Shown here: piece after piece, positions 27,163 to 35,327 of the stretch
Layout: each line of letters opens with the position of its first letter
Numbering within the stretch: the first letter of the stretch is position 1
From: Anaerolineales bacterium
GTDB taxonomy: Bacteria; Chloroflexota; Anaerolineae; 4572-78; J111
DNA length: 64,000 nucleotides
Reading direction: 5' to 3'
Assembly (NCBI GenBank): GCA_020634855.1
Contig: JACKAU010000017.1
Coordinates: forward strand, 62,001-126,000
Translations under genes and position numbers: made by a program
Notes under the pieces: generated by a model
Databases searched by the model: none
Seen by the model: only the letters and a program-made list of their open reading frames with translations
What the model was told of the DNA's origin: nothing

Positions 27163-28284
27163 ATGACTAAATATATTGGTATTTTGACCGCCGGTGGTGA
27201 CAGCCCCGGCCTGAATGCCGCCTTGCGCGGGGTAGGCAAAGCCGCCACAGAATGTTTTGGGATGCAAGTGATTGGCTTTAAAGACGGTTTTCGAGGGATG
27301 ATGGAAAACCGAATCATTCGTCTGGAGCCGAGTACGTTATCCGGTATTTTAACGATTGGAGGAACCGTGCTGGGCACCAGCCGCGATAAGCCGCATCGAA
27401 TGCCGGTTGGCGGTAAAATGTTAGACATGACCGAGGTCATCGTCGATAATTATAAGAAGCATCATCTGGATGTGTTGGTCTGTATGGGCGGCGGCGGCAC
27501 CCATAAAAACGCCCATCGCCTAATGCAGAAAGGGCTTAACATCATTACCCTGCCGAAAACGATCGATAACGATGTGGCTAGAACGGACGTGACGTTTGGC
27601 TTTGATACGGCGCTGGGAATCGCCACTGAGGCCATCGACCGGTTGCATAGCACGGCGCACAGTCATCATCGTATTATCGTGGTGGAGATTATGGGCCACA
27701 ACGCCGGCTGGCTGGCGCTAGGTGCGGGAGTCAGCGGCGGGGCCGATGTCATCCTTATTCCTGAAATTCCCTATGACATTGAAAACGTGGCTGAAGCCGT
27801 CCTCTGGCGGTCGCGAGCCGGGAAAAACTTTAGCATTGTCGCTGTCGCCGAGGGTGCGATATCGAAACAAGAGGCTAAAGCCATTCGTGCGGCGGAGGAG
27901 ACAAAGGCTAAGGCCAAAGATAAAGCCGCGCAAAAAAAGGCTAAGTCCAAACTGAAGGAATTGAAGTCGCGCCATTCGGGCAACACTCTGCGCCTGGCCA
28001 ATCAACTTGAGGAGTTGACCGGCCTTGAAGCCCGTGTCACCATTCTAGGCCACTTACAGCGAGGCGGTGCGCCTTCAGCGGCCGACCGCCTATTGGCTAC
28101 GCGGCTGGGTACGGCCTGCGCCGATTTTATCGACCAGGGTCTCTACGGGGTCATGGTCGCGGCTCGGGGCGAGGGGGTCGAACCGGTGCCGATTGAAGAG
28201 GTCGTCGGCCGGCGGAAGACGGTGCCGCTGGATCACCCCTGGGTTAAAAGCGCCCGCTTGATTGGTGCTAATCTGGGGGATTGA
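27163..28284 (+). CDS. pfkA: 6-phosphofructokinase
   Basis: About 373 aa from the ATG at 27163, 8 nt after GGAG; an in-frame GTG at 27154 overlaps the RBS. Motifs: TAGGDSPGLNAAL, GGGGTHKNA, PKTIDNDVARTDVTFGFDTA, MGHNAGWLAL and HLQRGGAPSAADR. It phosphorylates fructose 6-phosphate in glycolysis. In the donor-site code it has Gly at position 104 (E. coli numbering) and Lys at 124, an ATP-type and a PPi-type residue together. A Lys/Ala-rich insertion (about residues 230-270) precedes HSGNTLRLA. Confidence 0.9.
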   Translation: MTKYIGILTAGGDSPGLNAALRGVGKAATECFGMQVIGFKDGFRGMMENRIIRLEPSTLSGILTIGGTVLGTSRDKPHRMPVGGKMLDMTEVIVDNYKKHHLDVLVCMGGGGTHKNAHRLMQKGLNIITLPKTIDNDVARTDVTFGFDTALGIATEAIDRLHSTAHSHHRIIVVEIMGHNAGWLALGAGVSGGADVILIPEIPYDIENVAEAVLWRSRAGKNFSIVAVAEGAISKQEAKAIRAAEETKAKAKDKAAQKKAKSKLKELKSRHSGNTLRLANQLEELTGLEARVTILGHLQRGGAPSAADRLLATRLGTACADFIDQGLYGVMVAARGEGVEPVPIEEVVGRRKTVPLDHPWVKSARLIGANLGD

Positions 28285-28285
28285 T

Positions 28286-29083
28286 TTACGATACTTCGGT
28301 TAAACCGACTATCGCTTCCCACTCGCTTTCAGATAGTTCAGGTATGTTGGCCCGTTTTTCTATAATAATATTGCCAAAATGATTTGTCTGGCCGACATCA
28401 ACAATTCTTCTTTTAATTAGTTCCAAAATGGCCAGCAGCGTGACGATAACTTCAATTTTGTTGCGATTTTGACTGAGTAACTCCTGAAAGGCAATTTGCT
28501 TTTTGGTTGTTATTAGCTGCCAAATGCGGGACATCTGCTGGCCGATGGTGACGATCTGACGTGACACCATCTCATCGACGGCGGGCGGCTCCGGTTTGAT
28601 GGTCATAGCTCGCCGGGCGGCGGCCAGTAACGCCTTGATATTGCCTTCGCCCGGAATGAGCTTTGGCTCAACTTTGATCTGCGGCACCACCCGTACAAAA
28701 CTACGCCGGCCTTGCTCCTCTACATCTCGCAGGTGAGCCGCCAACTCCTTAAATCGCTTATAAATGATAAGTTGGCGGGCCAGTTCATCGCCGACATCCT
28801 CCTCAGCTTCCTCGGCCAAAATAGGCGGCGGTCGGGGTAAAAGCATCTCCGATTTAATCAAAATCAACTTAGCGGCAATGACCAGGAAATCACTGAGTTC
28901 GTCGGGGTCCGTTTGTCTAAGATCGTCGAGATGGGCCAAGTACTGATCGGTAACTTGGGCCAAGGCGATTTTAGTAATGTCCATCTCCTCTTGCTCAATT
29001 AGGCTGAGTAGCAAATCAAGCGGGCCAGAAAAATCCGGTAAATCGACCCGGTAAATCGGTTCAAAATTATCTGATTCAATCAT
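28286..29083 (-). CDS. scpA: Segregation and condensation protein A
   Basis: 265 aa, normal length for ScpA. The N-terminal block VDLPDFSGPLDLLLSLIEQE, with MDITKIALAQVTDQYLAHL, binds the SMC head. LSDFLVIAAKLILIKSEMLL follows, and the C-terminal winged helix has VTLLAILELIKRR. As the kleisin of the SMC-ScpAB complex it acts in chromosome compaction and segregation. scpB is not adjacent. It converges with pfkA, only 1 nt between stops. Confidence 0.92.
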   Translation of the reverse strand: MIESDNFEPIYRVDLPDFSGPLDLLLSLIEQEEMDITKIALAQVTDQYLAHLDDLRQTDPDELSDFLVIAAKLILIKSEMLLPRPPPILAEEAEEDVGDELARQLIIYKRFKELAAHLRDVEEQGRRSFVRVVPQIKVEPKLIPGEGNIKALLAAARRAMTIKPEPPAVDEMVSRQIVTIGQQMSRIWQLITTKKQIAFQELLSQNRNKIEVIVTLLAILELIKRRIVDVGQTNHFGNIIIEKRANIPELSESEWEAIVGLTEVS

Positions 29084-29171
29084 ATCTCATTACCCCTGAC
29101 TTAATATCTGAAAGATTATACCTCAACTGAAACGGCCTTCGCAATTGCGCGATTTAGCTCATTTGTTCGGT

Positions 29172-29322
29172 TAAGTTGTCATAACAACCGACTTTTTATG
29201 GTTTAGCTTGTCATAATGTTGTTTTTACACTATATAGCCTTACAAGCCTCATAAATTTGGCAACTAGGTTTAACTTAATTAATTCATTATGTTATAATCT
29301 ATTATGTAAAAGCGGCTTATGA
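29172..29322 (+). promoter_or_regulatory. AT-rich promoter region of the TIR operon with repeated TTGTCATAA words
   Basis: The 290-nt gap between scpA and the TIR gene is AT-rich and without ORFs. It holds GTTGTCATAACAAC (about 29176-29189, a palindrome), CTTGTCATAATG (about 29208) and the reverse complement CTTATGACA (about 29315). TATAAT sits at 29293-29298 with a weak TTTAAC -35 about 18 bp upstream. The repeats look like operator half-sites. Confidence 0.45.
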
Positions 29323-29373
29323 CAGAACATTACCAAATTCTTTAGCTAGTTAACTCGGATAACAAACGCAGCC

Positions 29374-29940
29374 GTGGAAAAACAGATCGTACCAAAACCG
29401 ACAATCTTTATCAGTTACAGTCGTAAAGACGAAGCCGAAAAAGAGCAACTGCTGGCTCACCTCAGCGTATTGCAACACGCTGGTCTCACCCATGTCTGGA
29501 GTGATGACCAAATTGGGGCGGGCCACGACTGGCAGCAGGAGATTCAAGATGTTGTCAACCAGGCTCGGATCGCCATCTTCCTGGTTAGCGCCAACTTCTT
29601 AACCTCAGAATTTATCTTGGGCCAGGAAGTCCCCGCCTTACTCCATCGTCGTCAAATAGAGGGCTTGATCGTTGTGCCGATTATTGCCAAAGCCTGCGCT
29701 TGGCGCAAGGTCGCCTGGCTGTCGCAGTTACAGGTCCGGCCCACTGACGGCCGGCCGATTTGGCACGACGGCGGCCGCCATGCCGATGACGATCTGGCTC
29801 ACATTGCCGAAGAGGTGGCGGATATGCTTGAGTTTGTCTCACCCCTGTCTGAACTATTACCCCAATATCCTTTTACACTACCCAATCGCAAACCATCCTT
29901 ACGAGATTTCCGCCAATGGTTACAAGGAACCCGATCATGA
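29374..29940 (+). CDS. TIR-domain protein
   Basis: 188 aa, GTG start. TIR motifs: PTIFISYSRKDEAEKEQLLA (box 1), WSDDQIGAGHDWQQEIQDVV (box 2) and IFLVSANFLTSEFILGQEVP, with the Glu position that is catalytic in NAD-hydrolysing TIRs. The C-terminal tail RKPSLRDFRQWLQG is not part of the TIR fold. Bacterial TIRs either degrade NAD+ or act as adaptors. Its stop overlaps the next start as ATGA, so it is translationally coupled to a receiver-kinase. Confidence 0.85.
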   Translation: MEKQIVPKPTIFISYSRKDEAEKEQLLAHLSVLQHAGLTHVWSDDQIGAGHDWQQEIQDVVNQARIAIFLVSANFLTSEFILGQEVPALLHRRQIEGLIVVPIIAKACAWRKVAWLSQLQVRPTDGRPIWHDGGRHADDDLAHIAEEVADMLEFVSPLSELLPQYPFTLPNRKPSLRDFRQWLQGTRS

Positions 29941-31823
29941 AAAAGATACTATGTGTAGACGATGCGCCTGACATGCTTAAACTTCTGGCGCGAATGCTTG
30001 AAATGCGAGGCTATGAGGTGGCTATGGCCACCAACGGCCTGGAGGCTGTCAGAAAAGCCAGAACTTGGCAGCCGGACTTGATTATCACCGATATTATCAT
30101 GCCCTATATGGATGGCCTCGACGCCATCACCGCCATCAGAAAAAATCCGCAGACCGCTCAAATTCCGATCATCGTTTTCACCGCTTCTATAGACGCTGAT
30201 GATCGCCAAAGGGCGCTGGAACTAGGAGCCGACGAACAGATGCCGAAACCGTTTGACTTCACAATTTTGGATAATTTACTCCAGCGGTTCCTTGGACCTA
30301 ATTCTTCCGTACAGAACCTGGAGCAATCCCGACAAGATGAAATAAGAGAGGCCAGTATCAGAGTGTTGCTGGCTCAAAAAATGGATCTGGCTTATCAGGT
30401 AGAGATGTATAAAACTAATCCCGACCTGGCCGCCACCTTAGTCTATTTCACTGCTTTGACGCGAGACATTGTTCACAGTTTACGTAATCGCTTTGGTATC
30501 ATGCAAAGTTATCTGCCGCAAGCTCGGTACTGTCTCCATCTGCTCGAAGGGTTGACCTTACTTCACTTGAAACCATCGCTTTCGCAAAATTTCTTCGATG
30601 GCGCCGTCACCGACATTTCTCTGCCCGATTTGATGACGTTTAGCGCCAACCGCTATAAAGTGCTCATGGCCGAGCATCGGCGTAATGGCAAACCCCCTGG
30701 TCTTACGCTGAAAGGCTGGCTGGATCGAGAACTCTTGTCACTGGGTTTGTGGCTGCTGTTTCAGAGCACATCCGGCCGGATTCCCAACGTTGATCAGGAT
30801 GCCCCGGAACAGACCGCCAAACATCTCATTCAGATCAGAGATAACCGTAACACTAACCCCGCTCTGGGCTTATCGTTAACAATCACTCTGCCGTCTTATC
30901 CGGCCAGCTATCTCCTTAAGTTGGATGACCCCGACTATGTTCTGCAAGGTAACGCAATGGCATTGGGGCTAATGGTGCTGAAAAAAACAGTCTTTCTCAA
31001 TGGCGGCGCCTGCCATATCACCAGCGGTGGGGAGATCGATCTGAAAATTCCCTTCGTTTCATCCCAACCGGACAACGTTGAAGAGATGGAACTGTCCATC
31101 AGCCAATACGTTACCGAGCTGCCCGCCATTTCCCGGCCTTACGAAACGTACCAACCCTATCTTCAAAACCTCAGTCACGGCTTGGTCGAGGCAATGGTTC
31201 GCGAATTGGACCATATCGCTGTGGAAGCCCGGCACGATGACTACTTGATCGCCAACCCCAGATTTCTCAACACGGTTTTGCGCAACTGCGCTTATGCACG
31301 CCTGCTTTTAGAAAATCTGCGCTGGCTAGGCGCCGGCGCAGATCTGGCCCGCGAAGCCGTTGATCTAAACCAAGCCGTCGAGTCAGTTCGAGAAATTCTG
31401 CGCAGCCGCATCCGCGATCGCGCCGAGGATCAAGCCGAAGGGCTGGTAGACGTGGAGCAGACATTTGCTCCTGATCTCCCGCCGATCTGCGCCAATTTCA
31501 TTGCCGTCCAACAAATTTTGCTCAACCTGATCATGAATGCGCTGGAAGCGATGCCGCAAGGCGGAACGCTCAAACTAAGCGCATCGCTGCGGGACGGTCA
31601 AGTTTGTTTTGAGATTAGCGACTCCGGACAGGGCATGTCGTCCCAAACTCTACCATCCATTTTTGATGTGCGGTTTACCACCAAACAGCGGAAAAATTAT
31701 GGAACCGGCCTCTATATCGTTAAATCTATTGTCGAACGGCTCGGCGGGCGCATTGAAGTTGAGTCTCAACCGGATGTAGGCACAAAATTCAGTCTCTACT
31801 TTATCCCTATTTCTTCTGAATAG
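29937..31823 (+). CDS. Receiver, degenerate kinase and histidine kinase fusion
   Basis: 628 aa. The start MKKILCVDDAPDML is chosen over an upstream ATG because it forms the ATGA overlap. Receiver (1-120): DLIITDIIMPYMDG and MPKPF. Residues ~165-390 look like a decayed kinase unit: an H-box-like DIVHSLRNRFGIMQSYL and a terminal ALGLMVLKKTVFLNGGACHI lacking the Gly boxes. Residues ~405-628 are a second unit with LSHGLVEAM (weak H-box), N-box LNLIMNALEAMP, DSGQGMS and GTGLYIVKSIVERLGG. It probably senses or processes the signal for the TIR operon; autophosphorylation is uncertain. Confidence 0.8.
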   Translation: MKKILCVDDAPDMLKLLARMLEMRGYEVAMATNGLEAVRKARTWQPDLIITDIIMPYMDGLDAITAIRKNPQTAQIPIIVFTASIDADDRQRALELGADEQMPKPFDFTILDNLLQRFLGPNSSVQNLEQSRQDEIREASIRVLLAQKMDLAYQVEMYKTNPDLAATLVYFTALTRDIVHSLRNRFGIMQSYLPQARYCLHLLEGLTLLHLKPSLSQNFFDGAVTDISLPDLMTFSANRYKVLMAEHRRNGKPPGLTLKGWLDRELLSLGLWLLFQSTSGRIPNVDQDAPEQTAKHLIQIRDNRNTNPALGLSLTITLPSYPASYLLKLDDPDYVLQGNAMALGLMVLKKTVFLNGGACHITSGGEIDLKIPFVSSQPDNVEEMELSISQYVTELPAISRPYETYQPYLQNLSHGLVEAMVRELDHIAVEARHDDYLIANPRFLNTVLRNCAYARLLLENLRWLGAGADLAREAVDLNQAVESVREILRSRIRDRAEDQAEGLVDVEQTFAPDLPPICANFIAVQQILLNLIMNALEAMPQGGTLKLSASLRDGQVCFEISDSGQGMSSQTLPSIFDVRFTTKQRKNYGTGLYIVKSIVERLGGRIEVESQPDVGTKFSLYFIPISSE

Positions 31824-31839
31824 AAAAGAACAAAACGCT

Positions 31840-33522
31840 ATGACACGAATTGCGGAAGTTTTGATCGTTGAAGATGACGCCGATTGGCTCGATATCTACT
31901 CGGCTCGATTAGCCAGCCCGGAATATAACCTGACCAAGGCCCGCACAGTTACGCGTGCCTCGGAACTCTTGAAACAGCAAGTTTTCGATGTTGTGGCCAC
32001 CGATCTCAAATTGCTAGGGGCCAATACGGGTGGTTTCGATATTTTAGAAATGGTGCGCGAGCGTAGCCCCGACACCCAGGTCATCATCTTTACCGGTTAC
32101 GGTGGAAAGCAAGATGCCTTTGAAGCCATGCGGCGCGGGGCCTATGATTACGTCACTAAGCCGCTTGATTATGAGCATGTCCGGCGGGTAATTAAATCGG
32201 CCATTGAGGTGCGCGAACAGAAGCTGTCTTATCTGCGTCATGCCTCGCCGGTGCGAAAAATCGATCTGCCGTTTCCGGAAAAGTTTGTCGGCAGCAGCCG
32301 GGTGATCAAAGACGTCCTGAGCCGGGTCGCCGAGGTCATCGAGTCTACCAAACCGGTATTAATTGTCGGCGCTTCGGGGACAGGCAAGGCCCTGATTTGC
32401 GAGACGATTCACCTGGCCAGCAAGCGTAAACGATTTGTATTGGTTAGCTGCGCCAGCTACTCTGAAACTACAATGGAACGAACCTTATTCGGTTTTCAAA
32501 AAGATGCCTTTCCGGGCGCGTTAGGCGATGAATCGGGCTTGCTCGAACAGGCTTCGGGCGGAACGGTGGTGCTGGATCGGGTCAACGGTTTGAGCCTGCG
32601 GTTGCAAAACCAACTGCTGTCGGCGCTGCGTTACCAGCGAGTGCGTCGCATCGGCGACGCCCAGGCCAGTGATATTGATGTGCGGGTGCTGGCCACCAGC
32701 AGCGTCGATTTAGAAGCCTATGTCGAGCAGGGGCTATTTTCGCAAGACCTGTACGATTATTTGTCGGATACCGTTATCAAGCTACCCCCGCTGGCCGAAC
32801 GAAAAGATGAACAAACCGACGACGTGCTGCTGGTTACCGGCTACCTATTGGACAAATACGCGCTCGACGGCAGCCCGCCGCCGACCATTTCCCCGAGTGC
32901 CAGCGACCTGCTGCAAAACTACGATTTTCCGGGCAATGTGCGCGAGTTGGAGGAAGCCATCCGCATCGCCATTCTCAAAGCGGAGGCCGGAGTCATTGCG
33001 CCCCACCATCTGCCGGAAGCTATGCAAAACCGGGTGCAGCCGGCCCCCCAAGTTGAGATTGTCCGCGATTCTTACCCGCCGGAAAGTTTCTGTCCCCGCG
33101 AGGGTTGTTACCTGGCCGACCGGCTGGATGAAATTACCCAGGCGTTTGACGAGGAGAATTACGTCTATTTGGCCGTCGGCGTCAGTACGCCGGGCTGGTA
33201 TCAATCAGCCATCACCGATCTGTTGGCCCAGTTCGATATGAAGATTTACAATGCCGCTGAATTTTCGGCCAACGAGAATTTCTGCCCCATTTGCCAGCCG
33301 CTCCTATCCAGCCGGCTGGCGATCATCGACATCTCGACCACAGCCTCGACGGTGTTTTATGAGCTGGGCTTGGCCCACGCCATCGGCCTGCCCTGCCTGG
33401 TGCTGAAGCGTACCGGTCGAGCCGTGCCGGCCTATTTTAGTCAGATGAAAATTTTCGAATATACCGACGAGAGTGATCTACGTAAATCGATTTTGACTTG
33501 GCTTAACGAGTTGGTCGCCTAG
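31840..33522 (+). CDS. Receiver, degenerate NtrC-like AAA and TIR/deoxyribosyltransferase-like fusion
   Basis: 560 aa. Receiver with VEDDADW and ATDLKLLGAN (Asp55), DYVTKPL. AAA core (about 145-395): Walker A VGASGTGKA is intact. The GAFTGA loop reads DAFPGA, Walker B is VVLDRVNG (no catalytic Glu), and the family C-terminal PGNVRELEEA is present. The DNA-binding Fis HTH is missing. Instead residues ~410-560 form a domain with FCPREGC, FCPICQP and STTASTVFYELGLAHAIGLP. The last motif is typical of TIR-like/nucleoside deoxyribosyltransferase-like effector domains. It is unlikely to activate sigma-54; it looks like a regulated effector. Confidence 0.75.
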   Translation: MTRIAEVLIVEDDADWLDIYSARLASPEYNLTKARTVTRASELLKQQVFDVVATDLKLLGANTGGFDILEMVRERSPDTQVIIFTGYGGKQDAFEAMRRGAYDYVTKPLDYEHVRRVIKSAIEVREQKLSYLRHASPVRKIDLPFPEKFVGSSRVIKDVLSRVAEVIESTKPVLIVGASGTGKALICETIHLASKRKRFVLVSCASYSETTMERTLFGFQKDAFPGALGDESGLLEQASGGTVVLDRVNGLSLRLQNQLLSALRYQRVRRIGDAQASDIDVRVLATSSVDLEAYVEQGLFSQDLYDYLSDTVIKLPPLAERKDEQTDDVLLVTGYLLDKYALDGSPPPTISPSASDLLQNYDFPGNVRELEEAIRIAILKAEAGVIAPHHLPEAMQNRVQPAPQVEIVRDSYPPESFCPREGCYLADRLDEITQAFDEENYVYLAVGVSTPGWYQSAITDLLAQFDMKIYNAAEFSANENFCPICQPLLSSRLAIIDISTTASTVFYELGLAHAIGLPCLVLKRTGRAVPAYFSQMKIFEYTDESDLRKSILTWLNELVA

Positions 33523-33544
33523 AGACGATTCGGAATTTAAATAT

Positions 33545-33660
33545 CTGCGAATGAATTCGCAGCTGACAAAAGAAACGTGTTGAAAACACGTTAGGAGAGC
33601 ACCCAATAACCTGTTTCAACAGGTTTTCTTTAGCAGCGACCGAATTCATTCGGTTGCGAT
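33545..33660. repeat. Nested palindromic repeat with four hairpins
   Basis: Four consecutive hairpins: 33545-33562 (CTGCGAA/TTCGCAG), 33574-33592 (AACGTGTT/AACACGTT), 33608-33625 (AACCTGTT/AACAGGTT) and 33639-33654 (ACCGAA/TTCGGT). The first pair is roughly the reverse complement of the second pair, so the whole unit is also one large dyad. It is non-coding and MITE/REP-like. The rest of 33523-33751 has only simple CTACCG-type words. Confidence 0.7.
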
Positions 33661-33751
33661 AGGCCGGCTGGCTACAGATCAGGAATTACCGAATCCTCTC
33701 ACCTAATAAATGAAGGCTGAGGCCAAAAGATGTCTGACTACCGGCTACCGA

Positions 33752-34573
33752 CTACCGTTTACCCCTTCTAAGCCAGCGCTTAAACTTCCACCGATCCGGC
33801 CACTGCACCACCGCGCCCAGCGCCGGAAAAAACCGTTGCAAAAACAAATAAGTTTTGAACAAGCGCGAGGGATAGACGGCGCGCCGGTTTTGCTCGATGC
33901 CGCTGATGATGGCCTTGGCTACGACGTCGGCTGCTTGCACCGGCCACGGGATCGGGATAGATGGGCCGGCGGCGGCGAAAAAATGGGTGCGGGTGGCGAT
34001 GGGATAAACCAGCACCAACCGATCCGGATCGTCCAGTTCCAGGCGATAGCCCTCGGCGAACCGGTGTAGGGCAGCTTTAGTCCCGCCGTAGACGGCGTAG
34101 CCCGGTAGCGCCAGATAAGCCATCGCCGAGGCGGTTATGACCACCTTGTACGGGCGCGCTCCGTTAAGGCTTTTCATCTTGACCGCCGCGTAGATCGGAG
34201 AAAAAACGTTAACCCGAAAAATCCGCTCTAACCGCGACCAGTCAGCCGTATCAAGTTGCTCGTAGTAGGCAAAGCCGGCGTTGGCGACGAAGAGATCAAT
34301 CGAGCCGAGCGTTTTCAGCGCCTCATCAAACAGGCGATCCACATTCTCCGGCGTCGAGAGATCGATTGCCAAGGGGGTGATTTCGGCTCGAGCCGCAGTC
34401 AGCGATTGAACGGCGGCAACTAGCGGCTCGGCTTCGATATCGACGGCTAAAATGCGCAGCGGCCGGCTCGACCATTGGACCAGCAAAGCCCGACCGATCC
34501 CGGAGGCGGCGCCGGTCAGGACGATAGTTTGGTAGGTAAATTTCGGTTTACGTCTAAACTTTAGCAGCCACAT
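33752..34573 (-). CDS. Short-chain dehydrogenase/reductase
   Basis: About 273 aa from ATG 34573 (MWLLKFRRKPKFTYQTIVLT), overlapping the methyltransferase end by 20 nt; a longer frame to 34636 is unlikely. SDR motifs: TGAASGIGRALL, AVDIEAEP, FVANAGFAYY (variant NNAG), catalytic VITASAMAYLALPGYAVYGGTK. The C-terminal region ends in a basic stretch. Substrate unknown, lipid-type SDRs are similar. Downstream of EamA and methyltransferase genes in one strand set. Confidence 0.82.
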   Translation of the reverse strand: MWLLKFRRKPKFTYQTIVLTGAASGIGRALLVQWSSRPLRILAVDIEAEPLVAAVQSLTAARAEITPLAIDLSTPENVDRLFDEALKTLGSIDLFVANAGFAYYEQLDTADWSRLERIFRVNVFSPIYAAVKMKSLNGARPYKVVITASAMAYLALPGYAVYGGTKAALHRFAEGYRLELDDPDRLVLVYPIATRTHFFAAAGPSIPIPWPVQAADVVAKAIISGIEQNRRAVYPSRLFKTYLFLQRFFPALGAVVQWPDRWKFKRWLRRGKR

Positions 34574-35324
34574 TAGGTTTTTTACCCAGGATAACGGGCT
34601 GGTAAAAGCGATCATCGAGCCGGATGACATCAACAAAACCGGCTTCGGCCATCAGCGCTGCCAACGTATTGGGTGAGACAGCGTAATACTGGGTGCGCAT
34701 GACCTGAGTGCGCACTTCATTGTCGCCGTTGTCTGCCACCAAGTACATCGATAGATCGTAAATATCGCCTTTAAAATCCCACACCTGAAAAATAAGATAG
34801 CGGACGCCGTTTTCGATCCGCAGGCCGTCGGGTTTGACCTGAACGCCGCGCCGCTCCACCTGATCGTAGTCGCGCACGGTGATCAGACAGCCGCCGCCCG
34901 GTTTGGTACAGGCGTAAAACTGCCGGAAGGCGGTCAGGAGTTCGTCATCATTTAATAGGTGCGGCGTGGAGTTGTCGCAAGCGATGACAACATCAAATTG
35001 GCGCTGGTGATGGATATAGGCCTGGCGCATATCGGCCACCGACCAATCGATTTTCAGCCGCCGCTCGAACGCCTCCGCTTTGGCGCGTTCGATCGCCGCC
35101 GCCGATAAATCGGATGCAGTGACGTGATAGCCCAGTTGGGCCAGGCCGATGGCCTGGGTACCGATGCCGCACGACACATCGAGAATGGTGTGGACTTGCT
35201 CGCCCCAAAACTCCTCAATCAGACTGTCAAGTTGGGCAGCCTGGCGCTGGATACTGGCCTCCCAATCAGCAAAGATCAGATGGTAAAACGGTGATAGTTG
35301 ATCGTAAAAATCTCTCGTACTCAT
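34554..35324 (-). CDS. Class I SAM-dependent methyltransferase
   Basis: 256 aa. Motif I ILDVSCGIGTQAIGLAQLGY (DVSCG in place of DxGxG), post-I VTASDLSAAAIERAKAEA, motif II VVIACDNSTPHLL and CLITVRDYDQV. It resembles glycine/sarcosine-type and small-molecule methyltransferases. It starts 3 nt after the EamA gene stop and overlaps the SDR, so the three are probably one transcript. Substrate unknown. Confidence 0.82.
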   Translation of the reverse strand: MSTRDFYDQLSPFYHLIFADWEASIQRQAAQLDSLIEEFWGEQVHTILDVSCGIGTQAIGLAQLGYHVTASDLSAAAIERAKAEAFERRLKIDWSVADMRQAYIHHQRQFDVVIACDNSTPHLLNDDELLTAFRQFYACTKPGGGCLITVRDYDQVERRGVQVKPDGLRIENGVRYLIFQVWDFKGDIYDLSMYLVADNGDNEVRTQVMRTQYYAVSPNTLAALMAEAGFVDVIRLDDRFYQPVILGKKPNVAAKV

Positions 35325-35327
35325 GGC

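Noticed and set aside
31840..33522. Sigma-54-dependent transcription activator
   Set aside because: GAFTGA and Walker B are degenerate and no HTH is present.
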